Source of the DNA: Maribacter sp.
Lineage (GTDB): Bacteria > Bacteroidota > Bacteroidia > Flavobacteriales > Flavobacteriaceae
Direction: 5' to 3'
Assembly (NCBI GenBank): GCA_020629415.1
Contig: JAHDDL010000018.1
Location: forward strand, 18,539-82,538
DNA: 64,000 nucleotides
The notes beneath the pieces were generated by a model, which had not been told where the DNA came from, searched no databases, and worked only from the letters and a program-made list of their open reading frames with translations. A program made the translations under genes and the position numbers. Numbering within the stretch: position 1 is the first letter of the stretch; each line of letters begins with the position of its first letter. Shown here piece by piece: positions 17,183 through 27,221 of this stretch.

Positions 17183-18301
17183 CTAGTTGAGTAATTCTGC
17201 CACTTTAGCTTCTAAGGCGGGTCCTCTTAAGTTTTTGGCAACAATAATCCCGTTTTCATCTAGTAAAAAAGCCGCAGGTATAGCATCAACATTATATAGC
17301 TTTGCAATTTTATCATCAAAATAAGAAATATTAGAAATATGGTTCCACTCCAATCCGTCTTCCGCAATTGCTTTCTTCCAAGCTTCTTCCGTTCTATCTA
17401 AAGAAACCCCAAGTATATTTAATCCTTTGTCATGATATTTATTGTAAACTGCAACAATATTAGGGTTTTCTGCTCTACAAGGCCTACACCAACCGGCCCA
17501 AAAATCTATTAGGGTTACCTTACCCATAACATCCTTTAGTGCAATTTCTGTGCCGTCAAGACTTGGACCTGAAAATTCTGGAGCCTTTGCACCAATACTT
17601 GAGTTTTTACCGGCAGCTTCAGAAGCCTTTAGCTTTTCAATACCTTCTAAAATCTGTTTTCCGGGCTTGGAGTTTTTTATTTCATCGGATAATGTCTTGT
17701 AAATTTCCTCGGCTTCTTGTAGTTCAATTGCTTTGGTAGCAACTGCTCTGTCCAGCACCAAAGCAGAGATTAGTGCCTTAGGATGCTTCTTTACATAGTC
17801 AAGCTCAAAAGTTTTATATTCCTCTTGCAACTCTTTCATCTCGTCTTGTAGTGCCAATGCCGCTTCGCCAGATGCAGATTTCATATCTTGCTGTATAGAT
17901 TGTGCTTGTAACGATATTTCCCTGGACTGTTCCATGTAATCAGCAAAGGTGTCGTTCTGAAAAGTTCCGCCTATATCTGCAAAACCCATACTATCTCTTT
18001 GAGCGCTAAATTGTATTTCCCCATTTTCTAAAATAACTGCGGTATAGCCCGGCAACTGTTCAACGAAGATGTAGTGAAGCTCAGGAATATCAGCAGTACC
18101 TGTAAAGGTAAACTCACCATTGGTGGTCGTAGCCGTGTCTACTTCCATAGGTTGGTTGTTTTCTCCTATTTTCTTCAAAAAAACACGAGTTCCATCGGTC
18201 ATTTCACCTCTTAATTTACCATTAAGGGTAAAGCCTTCCGGTTTTGAATTACAGCTGAACAATAAGACGCCTGCAAGCAGTATTAAAATACTATTTTTCA
18301 T
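17183..18301 (-). CDS. TlpA-like thiol-disulfide oxidoreductase lipoprotein with DUF4369 domain
   Basis: The lipoprotein signal is LLAGVLLFSCNSK. The N-terminal region (about 25-110, FTLNGKLRGEMTDGTRVFLKK) is a DUF4369 beta-domain, the middle is a charged helical linker, and the C-terminal 140 residues form a thioredoxin fold with WAGWCRPCRAENP. The active site WCRPC differs from the classical WCGPC. It should reduce or exchange disulfides in the periplasm. The ATG at 18301 is chosen over a GTG three codons upstream because it opens directly on the signal peptide. Confidence 0.85.
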   Translation of the reverse strand: MKNSILILLAGVLLFSCNSKPEGFTLNGKLRGEMTDGTRVFLKKIGENNQPMEVDTATTTNGEFTFTGTADIPELHYIFVEQLPGYTAVILENGEIQFSAQRDSMGFADIGGTFQNDTFADYMEQSREISLQAQSIQQDMKSASGEAALALQDEMKELQEEYKTFELDYVKKHPKALISALVLDRAVATKAIELQEAEEIYKTLSDEIKNSKPGKQILEGIEKLKASEAAGKNSSIGAKAPEFSGPSLDGTEIALKDVMGKVTLIDFWAGWCRPCRAENPNIVAVYNKYHDKGLNILGVSLDRTEEAWKKAIAEDGLEWNHISNISYFDDKIAKLYNVDAIPAAFLLDENGIIVAKNLRGPALEAKVAELLN

Positions 18302-18347
18302 AAATTTCACTTAGGTTAAGTTGCAAATGTACTTATATATAGGATAT

Positions 18348-18385
18348 AAAAAAAGACCCTTGGCGCAATGGCCAAAGGTCTTTTT
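18348..18385 (-). terminator. terminator of the outer-membrane protein gene
   Basis: GACCCTTGGC and GCCAAAGGTC pair with one wobble, flanked by A-runs and T-runs. It lies just downstream of the minus-strand gene that ends at 18405. Confidence 0.8.
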
Positions 18386-18404
18386 AATATTGTTTTATTT
18401 AGTT

Positions 18405-18884
18405 TTAAAATTGATAGCGAATACCTAATCCAATATCAAAATCAAAATTATCAGAGAATCCGTCATAGCCTACAACGCCTAGTTCTGGTCTAAAATCTAA
18501 AGATAGGATCAGTGGTATGTTAAAATTGTATTCAATACCAACATCGCCTGCGGCAAAAACAAATAGCCCTCCATCGTCACCGGGAAAATCAACATTGCCC
18601 AATCCGCCACCAACACCGTAGTACCATTGAAAGTCACCTTCAATGGGTCTTACCCATTGGTAAAGTCCTGCAATTTTAAAGGCATTAAAATTTCTGCTAT
18701 CCCTCCAACCTAGGTCAAACTCCAGCCTGGTGTCCCTAGTTAATGACTTTTGATAACTGACTTCTGCTCCAAATCCGTCACTATCCCCTAATCGTAATCC
18801 TAAGGCGTGATTAGCTATTTCTTGAGCGGAAAGCGAGCAGGTTGCCATAAAAATCAATACGGTAATACCCTTTAAAATCTTCAT
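18405..18884 (-). CDS. small outer-membrane beta-barrel protein
   Basis: The protein has a cleavable signal peptide (MKILKGITVLIFMATCSLSAQ) and then about 138 residues of alternating strands rich in Gly and aromatic residues. It ends in GIRYQF, the terminal Phe typical of barrels inserted by BamA. Pairs such as LEFDLGWRDSRNF and LSLDFRPELGVVGY look like transmembrane hairpins. It is probably an eight-stranded barrel of unknown role. Confidence 0.7.
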   Translation of the reverse strand: MKILKGITVLIFMATCSLSAQEIANHALGLRLGDSDGFGAEVSYQKSLTRDTRLEFDLGWRDSRNFNAFKIAGLYQWVRPIEGDFQWYYGVGGGLGNVDFPGDDGGLFVFAAGDVGIEYNFNIPLILSLDFRPELGVVGYDGFSDNFDFDIGLGIRYQF

Positions 18885-18911
18885 ATAGTTGTATTTTTTT
18901 GTGATGAAAAA

Positions 18912-18935
18912 TGAGCTAATTTGTAATGTAGCTCA
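18912..18935. promoter_or_regulatory. inverted repeat in a divergent intergenic region
   Basis: TGAGCTA (18912-18918) and TAGCTCA (18929-18935) are perfect arms around a 10-base spacer, halfway between the divergent starts at 18884 and 18975. It is a candidate operator; there is no T-run. Confidence 0.3.
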
Positions 18936-18974
18936 CACAATAAAACTTAATTTAGCAATCAAAATTGTGTTACG

Positions 18975-21890
18975 TTGGATAATAATTCGCTGTTAAAGTT
19001 ACAACAAGATATAGAGGGAGATGTACGATTTGATAATCTTACCAAGACTATTTACGCTACAGATGCGTCCGTATATAGAAAAATACCTTTAGGGGCCGCT
19101 TTTCCAAAGAGTGTAGATGATATCAAAAAAATAATACAATTTGCAAATAAGGAAGGAATAGGAATTATTCCTAGAACTGCTGGTACCTCTTTGGCCGGAC
19201 AATGCGTGGGTGATGGTCTGGTAGTGGATGTCTCAAAATATTTTACAGAGATCATTAGGGTAGATAAAGAAAAGAAACAGGTAACCGTTCAGCCAGGTGT
19301 TATTAGAGATGAGCTAAACCAGTTCTTAAAACCCTACGGTCTGTTTTTTGGGCCCAACACCTCTACCTCTAATAGATGTATGATCGGTGGTATGGTAGGT
19401 AATAATTCATCGGGCACCACATCCATACAATATGGGGTTACTAGAGATAAGGTTGTTTCTATCAAAACCATATTGTCAGATGGTAGTGAAGCTCAATTTG
19501 GAAGAATTTCAGCAGCTGAATTCAAACAAAAACAACAAGGTAATTCACTTGAAGCATCTCTTTACAATAACATATTTAATGAACTAGTTGATAAAGATGT
19601 AGCTTCTGAAATAAAAGAACATTTTCCAAAACCTGAAATTCATAGAAGGAGTACCGGTTATGCCGTGGACGAATTATTAAAATCAGAAGTGCTGGGAGGT
19701 GAATTGCCGTATTTTAATATGGCGGAATTATTATGTGGCAGTGAGGGTACATTGGCTTTTACCACCGAAATTACGGTTCAATTAGATGACCTTCCGCCAG
19801 CATTGTCGGCAATGGTAGTTACGCATTATACCTCTTTGGAAGATTGCTTAATGGATGTAGTTCCGGTAATGGAACACCCCTTGCAATTGTGTGAAATGAT
19901 GGATAAGGTCATTTTAGATTGTACCAAAAATAACCGTGCGCAGTTGGCCAATCGGTTTTTTGTTGAAGGCGATCCGGCAGCGCTGTTAATGTTACAGGTA
20001 TCGGCACATACCGAACAGGAATTGAATGCATCTGTGGCTTCTTTGCAGAAAACTATAGCGGAATCAGGTCTTAGTTATGCCAACCCTGTCCTATATGGCA
20101 ATCAAATTCCCAAAGCCATTGAGTTGCGTAAAGCAGGATTAGGTTTGTTGGGAAATATTGTAGGTGATATGAAGGCCGTAGCCTGTATTGAGGATACTGC
20201 AGTGGCTTTACCGGATTTAAAAGATTTTATTACAGAGTTTTCCGTAATTATGAAAGGTTATGGGCAAAGTGCGGTGTATTATGCACATGCAGGTGCTGGT
20301 GAATTGCATTTGCGTCCTATTCTGAATTTAAAGAAATCAAGCGATGTAGGTCTTTTCCGTGCCATAACTACAGATGTGGCTAAGCTGACCAAAAAATATA
20401 GAGGTTCTTTTAGTGGCGAACATGGCGACGGGATTGTTCGTGCGGAATTTATACCTGTAATGATAGGTGAGAAGAATTATCAATTGCTAAGAAGAATTAA
20501 GTATTACTTTGATCCAAAAGGTATATTTAATCCGGGTAAGATTGTAGACGCTTATCCAATGGATCAATCTTTTCGTTATGAGGTGGATCGTAAAGAGCCG
20601 GATATCAATACATTAATGGATTTTTCGGACAGTGAAGGTATACTCAAGGCTGCCGAAAAATGTAATGGCAGTGGTGATTGCAGGAAAACCCATCATATGA
20701 AGGGTGGCATGTGTCCAAGTTATCATGCGACCAAGAATGAAAAAGATACAACCAGAGGAAGGGCCAATACGTTAAGAGAGTTTCTGACAAACCCTAACAG
20801 TACTGCAAAAAATAGTTTTGATAGTCCTGAAATCAAGGAAGCTTTTGATCTTTGTTTAAGTTGTAAGGCATGTGCTAGCGAATGTCCAAGTAACGTAGAT
20901 GTATCTACACTAAAGGCAGAATTTTTATATCAGTATCAAGAGGCCAATGGTTATTCCTTAAGAGGAAAATTGTTTGCCTATAATACAAAGTTGAACGGAT
21001 TGGGAAGTAAGGTTTCCGCGCTTACAAATGCCATGTACGATTCTAAATTGATTGGCGGTTTATTGAAAAAAACTAGCGGAGTTGCCAAAGAAAGGAGTCT
21101 TCCAAAAGTTTATAGCTTTAATTTTGATAAGCATCTTCAAAAATCTAATAATCAAAATACTAAAAAAAATAAAAAGGTAATTTTATTTATTGATGAATTT
21201 ACGAAATATTTAGATATTGAAGTAGGTCAAGATGCCATTGAACTTTTAACGGCTTTAGGGTACAATGTAGAGTTGTATTATGCAGAAAGCGGTAGAACAT
21301 TTTTGTCAAAAGGCTTTTTAAGGCAAGCTCAAGAATTGGCAATTAAAAATGTTCTGGAGTTAAAGAAATTCGCAGAATCAAATTTACCGGTTTTAGGTTT
21401 GGAGCCTTCTGCAATATTATCGTTTAGGGATGAATACAAACGTTTAACCTCTGATAAGAAAACAGCACAGGCAATAGCCGACAATTCGTTTTTAATAGAG
21501 GAGTTTTTGGCAAATGAAATAGCGGAAGGTAATTTAAGTTCATCTAATTTTACCGATGAAGCTAGGGATATTAAAATTCATAATCACTGTCATCAAAAGG
21601 CATTGAGTAATCAAAAAGTAACTTTTGATGTTTTAAATCTTCCCGTAAATTATAAGGTAACCATTATAGCTTCTGGCTGCTGTGGTATGGCGGGTTCTTT
21701 TGGGTATGAAGAAGAGCATTATGAGACCAGTATGAAAATTGGGTCGTTAAAATTATTTCCGGCAGTAAATAAATCAGCTCCTGAAACAATAATTGCGGCA
21801 AATGGCACTAGTTGCAGGCATCAAATATTTGATGGTACTAAGAGAATAGCAAAACATCCGGTAAGTATTTTAAAAGAGGCTTTATTATAA
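18975..21890 (+). CDS. FAD-linked oxidase/4Fe-4S oxidoreductase fusion (D-lactate or glycolate dehydrogenase type)
   Basis: The 971-residue protein joins three parts. Residues about 20-280 are an FAD-binding PCMH domain (GIIPRTAGTSLAGQCVG, GGMVGNNSSGTTS). Residues about 280-540 are the FAD-linked oxidase C-terminal domain with SGEHGDGIVRAEF. A ferredoxin-like and CCG-type module follows (LCLSCKACASECPSN and ASGCCGMAGSFG). Such fusions oxidise 2-hydroxyacids and pass electrons to quinone at the membrane. The start is a TTG, as no nearby in-frame ATG exists. It converges with the next gene with no gap between the stop codons. Confidence 0.85.
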   Translation: MDNNSLLKLQQDIEGDVRFDNLTKTIYATDASVYRKIPLGAAFPKSVDDIKKIIQFANKEGIGIIPRTAGTSLAGQCVGDGLVVDVSKYFTEIIRVDKEKKQVTVQPGVIRDELNQFLKPYGLFFGPNTSTSNRCMIGGMVGNNSSGTTSIQYGVTRDKVVSIKTILSDGSEAQFGRISAAEFKQKQQGNSLEASLYNNIFNELVDKDVASEIKEHFPKPEIHRRSTGYAVDELLKSEVLGGELPYFNMAELLCGSEGTLAFTTEITVQLDDLPPALSAMVVTHYTSLEDCLMDVVPVMEHPLQLCEMMDKVILDCTKNNRAQLANRFFVEGDPAALLMLQVSAHTEQELNASVASLQKTIAESGLSYANPVLYGNQIPKAIELRKAGLGLLGNIVGDMKAVACIEDTAVALPDLKDFITEFSVIMKGYGQSAVYYAHAGAGELHLRPILNLKKSSDVGLFRAITTDVAKLTKKYRGSFSGEHGDGIVRAEFIPVMIGEKNYQLLRRIKYYFDPKGIFNPGKIVDAYPMDQSFRYEVDRKEPDINTLMDFSDSEGILKAAEKCNGSGDCRKTHHMKGGMCPSYHATKNEKDTTRGRANTLREFLTNPNSTAKNSFDSPEIKEAFDLCLSCKACASECPSNVDVSTLKAEFLYQYQEANGYSLRGKLFAYNTKLNGLGSKVSALTNAMYDSKLIGGLLKKTSGVAKERSLPKVYSFNFDKHLQKSNNQNTKKNKKVILFIDEFTKYLDIEVGQDAIELLTALGYNVELYYAESGRTFLSKGFLRQAQELAIKNVLELKKFAESNLPVLGLEPSAILSFRDEYKRLTSDKKTAQAIADNSFLIEEFLANEIAEGNLSSSNFTDEARDIKIHNHCHQKALSNQKVTFDVLNLPVNYKVTIIASGCCGMAGSFGYEEEHYETSMKIGSLKLFPAVNKSAPETIIAANGTSCRHQIFDGTKRIAKHPVSILKEALL

Positions 21891-22763
21891 TTATAAATCG
21901 TTAAGACCGTCTTTTTCTTTCTGATTTTTTAGTTTTCTGGCCTTACGTTCGGTTATGGTCGCAATTAATTCGTTCATATCCATAGATTTAAGTTCCTCAT
22001 CCATGTAAAATGAAGCTAGCTTGTCATTTTCATAGCGGTACAGTTTCCAACGTTTAAAAGAATATTCTAGGGCGGTCATATGTTTTACCCAATCGCCAGA
22101 GTTTAGATATAGGCATTCTCCTTTTTTAGTTTCAAAAAGTTTTTTGTTAGGTGCGTGGCTATGACCACAAACAACATTGTCATAGTGTTGCTTTATTGCC
22201 ATTTTGGCTACGTTTTTTTCGAACAAGGCAATTTGCTCCGGGTCACGATCGCCCTGTTCTAAATCTGGATTTGTAAAAGGTTTGTTTTTCTTTCCAAATA
22301 GTTCTAACCCCTTTGTTTTTAATTTTGCCAATTTTAAAAGTGCATCGAAACCAAATTCTCCAAAATTTAATAGCCACTGTGAGTGACGAAAAGAAAAGTC
22401 AAATATATCACCGTGAAAGAATAACGTGTTTTTGCCATTAAGTTTAAGTGTTAGCCTATTGGAAACTTGTATGGCGCCCATATAAATGTCATCTATTTTA
22501 CGAAAAGGTTCATCTCGGTTACCGGTAATATAATGTACGACGGTACCTTTTGCCGCTAAAGAGAAAATCTTCTTTACTACTTTTAAGTGCGAAGGGGGAA
22601 AGTAGTTGTTACGCATTTTCTTTGCATCAAGTATATCACCGTTTAGAATTAAGATTTTCGGGTCTATACTAGATAGATAGGTCAATAGTTCCTCTGCATG
22701 ACAAGCGTAGGAACCCAAATGAACATCCGATAAAACAGCTATTTCAAGACGTCGTTTTTTCAA
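21891..22763 (-). CDS. LpxH-like UDP-2,3-diacylglucosamine hydrolase/metallophosphoesterase
   Basis: Calcineurin-type metal motifs occur in order: SDVHLGSYACH, NGDILDAKKM, GNRDEP, FHGDIFDF and CGHSHAPN. Their arrangement matches the LpxH-related family that removes UMP from UDP-2,3-diacylglucosamine in lipid A synthesis. The length of 290 residues is typical of Bacteroidota members. The start is a TTG, since no upstream in-frame ATG is present. A general metallophosphatase role cannot be excluded. Confidence 0.8.
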   Translation of the reverse strand: MKKRRLEIAVLSDVHLGSYACHAEELLTYLSSIDPKILILNGDILDAKKMRNNYFPPSHLKVVKKIFSLAAKGTVVHYITGNRDEPFRKIDDIYMGAIQVSNRLTLKLNGKNTLFFHGDIFDFSFRHSQWLLNFGEFGFDALLKLAKLKTKGLELFGKKNKPFTNPDLEQGDRDPEQIALFEKNVAKMAIKQHYDNVVCGHSHAPNKKLFETKKGECLYLNSGDWVKHMTALEYSFKRWKLYRYENDKLASFYMDEELKSMDMNELIATITERKARKLKNQKEKDGLNDL

Positions 22764-22925
22764 GGGGATAAATTTTAGGTCAAAATTAATGCTAACGCTA
22801 TAGTTGACAGTAGTTTAGTTGGTCAACAATTATTAATCTTTAGGTTAAATAATCATTATCACAAAAGAGTAAGGTTAAGCTAATATTAAGCGCTTTTTAA
22901 ATTTTTCTTTCATGCTTTTAACATT

Positions 22926-22933
22926 TACCTTTG
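22926..22933 (+). promoter_or_regulatory. -7 promoter box upstream of aroC
   Basis: TACCTTTG matches TAnnTTTG exactly, 59 bases before the ATG. The -33 region is T-rich but has no TTG at the usual distance. Confidence 0.35.
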
Positions 22934-22992
22934 ATGTCAATTAAATTGTAATTTTTTACAATAAGTAAAATATCATATAGAACGTACGTATT

Positions 22993-24057
22993 ATGGCCGG
23001 AAATACTTTTGGAAACCTTTTTAGGGTCAGCACTTTTGGAGAATCTCATGGAAAAGCAATTGGGGGAGTTATAGACGGCTGTCCTTCAGAAATATCTTTG
23101 GACTTCGCTGCTATTCAAAAAGATCTTGATCGTCGTAAACCTGGGCAGTCCGCCATTGTTACCCAAAGAAAGGAGCCGGATGAAGTAGAGTTTTATTCAG
23201 GAATATTTGAAGGAAAGACAACGGGTACACCTATAGGATTTGCAATTCATAATACCAATCAAAAATCTAAAGATTACGGACATATTAAAGATTCTTACAG
23301 ACCATCTCATGCAGATTACGTTTATGATCAGAAATATGGATTTAGGGATTACCGTGGCGGAGGTAGAAGTTCTGCTAGGGAAACTGCCAGTAGGGTAGTG
23401 GCGGGCGCTATTGCAAAACAATTTTTGAAAGGAATAGAAATACAGGCGTTCGTTTCTCAAGTAGGAGACATGAGTTTGGGCAAACATTATACAGATTTGG
23501 ATTTATCGTTGACAGAATCTAACGCAGTTAGGTGTCCCGACCCGGAAATGGCGGTAAAAATGGAGGATTATATTAAGTCCATTAAAAAGGACGGAGATAC
23601 TATTGGTGGAATTATTACCTGTGTTGCCAAAAATGTACCGATTGGTTTGGGTGAGCCCGTATTCGACAAGTTGCACGCAGAATTGGGTAAGGCAATGTTA
23701 TCCATAAATGCGGTCAAAGGTTTTGAATATGGTAGCGGCTTTGACGGTGTAAAGATGAAGGGCAGCGAGCATAATGATCAATTTAATAGTGATGGCTCTA
23801 CAAAAACAAATTACAGTGGGGGTATACAAGGCGGTATAAGCAACGGAATGGATATATATTTCAATGTAGCCTTTAAACCCGTTGCTACAGTGATCCAGGG
23901 TTACGAAACTATTGATAAAGAGGGGAATATGGTTAAGACTCAAGGTAAGGGAAGACATGATCCCTGTGTTGTGCCAAGAGCCGTACCTATTGTTGAGGCG
24001 ATGACTGCTTTGGTCTTGGCGGACTATACTCTAATGAACAGGACCATTAAATTATAG
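22993..24057 (+). CDS. aroC: chorismate synthase
   Basis: This enzyme eliminates phosphate from EPSP to give chorismate, the last shikimate step, using reduced FMN. The signatures are [16 protein letters not shown] at residues 14-29, [19 protein letters not shown] and [15 protein letters not shown], which contains a catalytic His-Asp pair. The length of 354 residues is normal. It stands apart from other aromatic amino acid genes and is followed 60 bases later by a transporter gene on the same strand. Confidence 0.95.
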   Translation: MAGNTFGNLFRVSTFGESHGKAIGGVIDGCPSEISLDFAAIQKDLDRRKPGQSAIVTQRKEPDEVEFYSGIFEGKTTGTPIGFAIHNTNQKSKDYGHIKDSYRPSHADYVYDQKYGFRDYRGGGRSSARETASRVVAGAIAKQFLKGIEIQAFVSQVGDMSLGKHYTDLDLSLTESNAVRCPDPEMAVKMEDYIKSIKKDGDTIGGIITCVAKNVPIGLGEPVFDKLHAELGKAMLSINAVKGFEYGSGFDGVKMKGSEHNDQFNSDGSTKTNYSGGIQGGISNGMDIYFNVAFKPVATVIQGYETIDKEGNMVKTQGKGRHDPCVVPRAVPIVEAMTALVLADYTLMNRTIKL

Positions 24058-24117
24058 GTTCCTTTTTAGCACTTTTCCTAGCAAAATACTATCTTACTTC
24101 CCTAAACTAATTTATAT

Positions 24118-25419
24118 ATGAGGAAGCTTGAGTTGCATTGGCAAATACTGATAGGAATGTTGGCAGGTGTTTTATTTGCATTGGCAATGGTTCAATTGGA
24201 ATGGGGACCAAAATTCATTTCGGATTGGATTAAACCTTTTGGTAACATTTTTATCAATTCATTAAAGCTTATAGCCGTTCCTCTTATTTTAGGCTCATTG
24301 ATCAAAGGTGTATCCGATTTAAAGGATATCTCCAAGCTTTCCCAAATGGGCGGTCGTACCATCGGTATTTATATTGCTACAACAGTAATTGCTGTTACTA
24401 TAGGATTAGGAGTGGTAAATATTGTAAAACCTGGTGCCTCCATTACGGAAGAAACCAGGGTAGAACTTGTTGAGAACTACAAAGGTGATGCGGATGCAAT
24501 TAAAAGCAAAGCCGATAAGCAAAAAGAAGCAGGACCGTTGCAGGCTTTAGAAGATTTGGTTCCTAGTAATATTTTTAAAGCTGCTTCAGATAACGGTAAT
24601 ATGTTACAGGTAATTTTCTTTGCAATATTTTTTGGTATAGGACTTATTCTAATACCTGAAGAACAGGCTACACCGGTAAAAAAATTCTTTGACGGATTTA
24701 ATGAAGTTATTCTAAAACTGATCGATTTGATTATGCTGGCCGCACCGTTCGGTGTATTTGCGTTACTGGCCGCTTTAATAGTAGAATCGCCAAGTTTAGA
24801 TCTATTCAAAGCTTTGGCGTGGTATGCCTTTTGCGTGGTTTTAGGACTTTCGCTAATGTTAGGGGTCTATTTAATAATGGTCTGGGTATTTACCAAAACA
24901 TCGCCCAATACGTTTATGAAAGGTATGTCGCCCGCTCAACTGCTTGCTTTTTCCACAAGTTCAAGTGCTGCTACCTTACCGGTAACCATGGAAAGGGTTG
25001 AGGAGCATTTGGGTGTAGACGAGGAGGTAACAAGTTTTGTATTGCCAATTGGTGCAACGGTAAACATGGATGGTACTAGTCTTTATCAAGCTATAGCAGC
25101 TGTCTTCATAGCACAGGCATTTGGGATGGAGTTGAGCTTGTCCGCCCAACTAGGGATTATAGTTACCGCAACTTTGGCCTCTATAGGTAGTGCGGCAGTA
25201 CCTGGGGCAGGTATGGTCATGTTGGTCATAGTTCTTGCCCAAGCAGGTATACCGGAAGCGGGCTTAGCTTTAATATTTGCCGTAGATAGACCCTTGGATA
25301 TGTGTAGAACGGTCATAAATGTATCCGGTGATGCATCTGTTTCTATGATGGTGGCTAAATCTGTAGGGAAATTACATGAACCAAAAATTAAGAATTGGGA
25401 TGATAACTACAAAAAGTAA
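24118..25419 (+). CDS. dicarboxylate/amino acid:cation symporter (DAACS, GltP-like)
   Basis: The protein has eight or so membrane helices. The family re-entrant loop AFSTSSSAATLPVTM (about residues 280-295) carries a serine-rich stretch, and VLPIGATVNMDGTSLYQ and the C-terminal VDRPLDMCRTVINVSGD bind substrate and cation. It should import glutamate, aspartate or C4-dicarboxylates with protons or sodium. The 433-residue length is typical. It follows aroC closely and may be co-transcribed. Confidence 0.9.
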   Translation: MRKLELHWQILIGMLAGVLFALAMVQLEWGPKFISDWIKPFGNIFINSLKLIAVPLILGSLIKGVSDLKDISKLSQMGGRTIGIYIATTVIAVTIGLGVVNIVKPGASITEETRVELVENYKGDADAIKSKADKQKEAGPLQALEDLVPSNIFKAASDNGNMLQVIFFAIFFGIGLILIPEEQATPVKKFFDGFNEVILKLIDLIMLAAPFGVFALLAALIVESPSLDLFKALAWYAFCVVLGLSLMLGVYLIMVWVFTKTSPNTFMKGMSPAQLLAFSTSSSAATLPVTMERVEEHLGVDEEVTSFVLPIGATVNMDGTSLYQAIAAVFIAQAFGMELSLSAQLGIIVTATLASIGSAAVPGAGMVMLVIVLAQAGIPEAGLALIFAVDRPLDMCRTVINVSGDASVSMMVAKSVGKLHEPKIKNWDDNYKK

Positions 25420-25430
25420 ATATATCTATT

Positions 25431-26525
25431 TTACTCTTTAAGTTTATCTGCGCCGTCAGTGGCATCCTTAAAACTAAGGTCATTGTCAACAACATCTTTA
25501 TAGGCTTGAATCCATGCATTTCTAAATATTCTTGTAACGGTAGGTAAAATCTTTGTTTTTACGTTGTTTAAATCGCCTTCAACGGGTATTTTGGTCGCAA
25601 GGGTATCTTGTTTATGATTTTTTAAAATGAACTTAAAAAAGCCGACAAATCCCTCCCATAGGGTTTTTAAAAATCCATCGTCTTTACCAATAAGTTTTGC
25701 ATTTTTTAAAATTGGTTTAAACGATCCCTTCATATAACCATCGGCAATGGCAAGTTCGCCGAAGAGATCAAAAGAGCCCTCGTCAAAATCAATACCTGCG
25801 TAATAATTGGTAAAATCATTAAGAGCTTTAGCATTGGCACTTTCCAAGCTAAAAGAAATATCCATATCAGGTATTTCCTTTACCAGGTTCATCTTGCCAT
25901 CTAGAACAACGTTTCCATTTCCTATTGAAGTTGCTGTGGCGTGAATATTAGAAGGTAAAGTCCTTGTCTTTTCTACCACATTTCTAAGGTTTGATGCAGA
26001 CAATTGTACGTTGGCCAAATGTAAATCAATGTTAGGATCTGCCTGTAATTGTAGAAAAGCAAATTTGCCATTTTTAACGGTAAATTGATTTATATCAATT
26101 GGTACTAAATCTGTAAGTGCTTTTGACCAATCCTCGGTATCTGCCACACCAGTAGTATCTTGTTGGTCTTCAAATACATATAATATTGTAGGTTCGGTCA
26201 TCTCAATTTCGCTTACTATTTTACCATGAAAAAGAGCATTCCATTCTACTGAAATATCGGTCTCTTTAATATCCAAAAACGGCAACTCGTTATTGCCATT
26301 GACCGTGTTTAAGTACATTCCATGAATGGTATATGCTCCGCGGATCAGCGATATGTCTATATCTTCAACATGACCGTAATAACCAGGTATATCTGCAAGT
26401 ACTTTGTTAACGTAATTTTTTGCTAAAGAGGGCAGAGATAAACGAAGTATAAGCAGAAATACTACCAATAGGATGGGGATTATGTATCTCTTCTTCTTGT
26501 AGCGTGATTTATGTACCTCGTTCAT
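25431..26525 (-). CDS. DUF748/AsmA-like membrane-anchored protein
   Basis: One N-terminal helix (IIPILLVVFLLILRLSLPSL, residues about 15-34) is followed by a long beta-rich region. The sequence ISLIRGAYTIHGMYLNTVNG and later repeats fit DUF748, a family related to AsmA and bridge-like envelope proteins. It would span or line the periplasm; a role in lipid transport is suggested for relatives but not shown here. It converges with the symporter gene 11 bases away. Confidence 0.75.
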   Translation of the reverse strand: MNEVHKSRYKKKRYIIPILLVVFLLILRLSLPSLAKNYVNKVLADIPGYYGHVEDIDISLIRGAYTIHGMYLNTVNGNNELPFLDIKETDISVEWNALFHGKIVSEIEMTEPTILYVFEDQQDTTGVADTEDWSKALTDLVPIDINQFTVKNGKFAFLQLQADPNIDLHLANVQLSASNLRNVVEKTRTLPSNIHATATSIGNGNVVLDGKMNLVKEIPDMDISFSLESANAKALNDFTNYYAGIDFDEGSFDLFGELAIADGYMKGSFKPILKNAKLIGKDDGFLKTLWEGFVGFFKFILKNHKQDTLATKIPVEGDLNNVKTKILPTVTRIFRNAWIQAYKDVVDNDLSFKDATDGADKLKE

Positions 26526-26657
26526 CTAATTCAAAATTTATTTAAAACATTTATAATATAAACGTTTTAAATTAAAACTATTGATATACAAGGCGATAGA
26601 AGTAAAAAAATTAAGGTTAGAATTAAAAATAGCTTTTTAAATGTCTAAAGGCGGTAT

Positions 26658-27062
26658 TTAAATGAATTTACGTTTTAAATCCTCAGTAGGAATCATGCAA
26701 GCTTCTTTTTTACCGTACCATTTATATCTGTTTGCGGCTATAAAATCGTATACGATATTGCGAAAAGACTCGGGAAGCCACAGTAAAATGGAGGAAATAG
26801 TACGCAAGCCTCTTAAATTTTTTCCAATTTCAAGTGCTGCGGTAGATTTAGTGTAGTAAGCAATGTTAGGTTCAATAAGAATTATAGAGTCCACTTTCTT
26901 AGTGTCAATACTTCGTTCTTCCAATAACCTTTTACCGGTTTCACTCTGTAGGGCAGCATATCTAAAAATGTCATTTTCATCTCTTTTAATGGCAAACTGA
27001 ACACTGCTATTGCAAAGATTGCAAATGCCATCAAAAAGAATAATTTTTTTATTTGATTCCAC
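26658..27062 (-). CDS. DCC-family thiol-disulfide oxidoreductase (DUF393)
   Basis: The N-terminus IILFDGICNLCNSSVQFAIKRD contains the D-G-x-C-x-x-C motif of DCC proteins, and the middle block FRYAALQSETGKRLL is also typical. The length is about 134 residues. The start codon is a GTG just before the conserved beta-strand. The biochemical role is poorly known; a thioredoxin-like redox function is assumed from the Cys pair. Confidence 0.85.
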   Translation of the reverse strand: MESNKKIILFDGICNLCNSSVQFAIKRDENDIFRYAALQSETGKRLLEERSIDTKKVDSIILIEPNIAYYTKSTAALEIGKNLRGLRTISSILLWLPESFRNIVYDFIAANRYKWYGKKEACMIPTEDLKRKFI

Positions 27063-27221
27063 TTTGTAAAATTAAGACAAATGACAAACAACTATTCACA
27101 ACATATTTATAATTTCTTAACTTAAAACTGCTTTTGAATAATAGTCGGTAGCTCTAGATATGCGTATTACATCTGTTTTTTAATCGTATACGATTTAATG
27201 TAACTATTTGAAATTGAGTTG

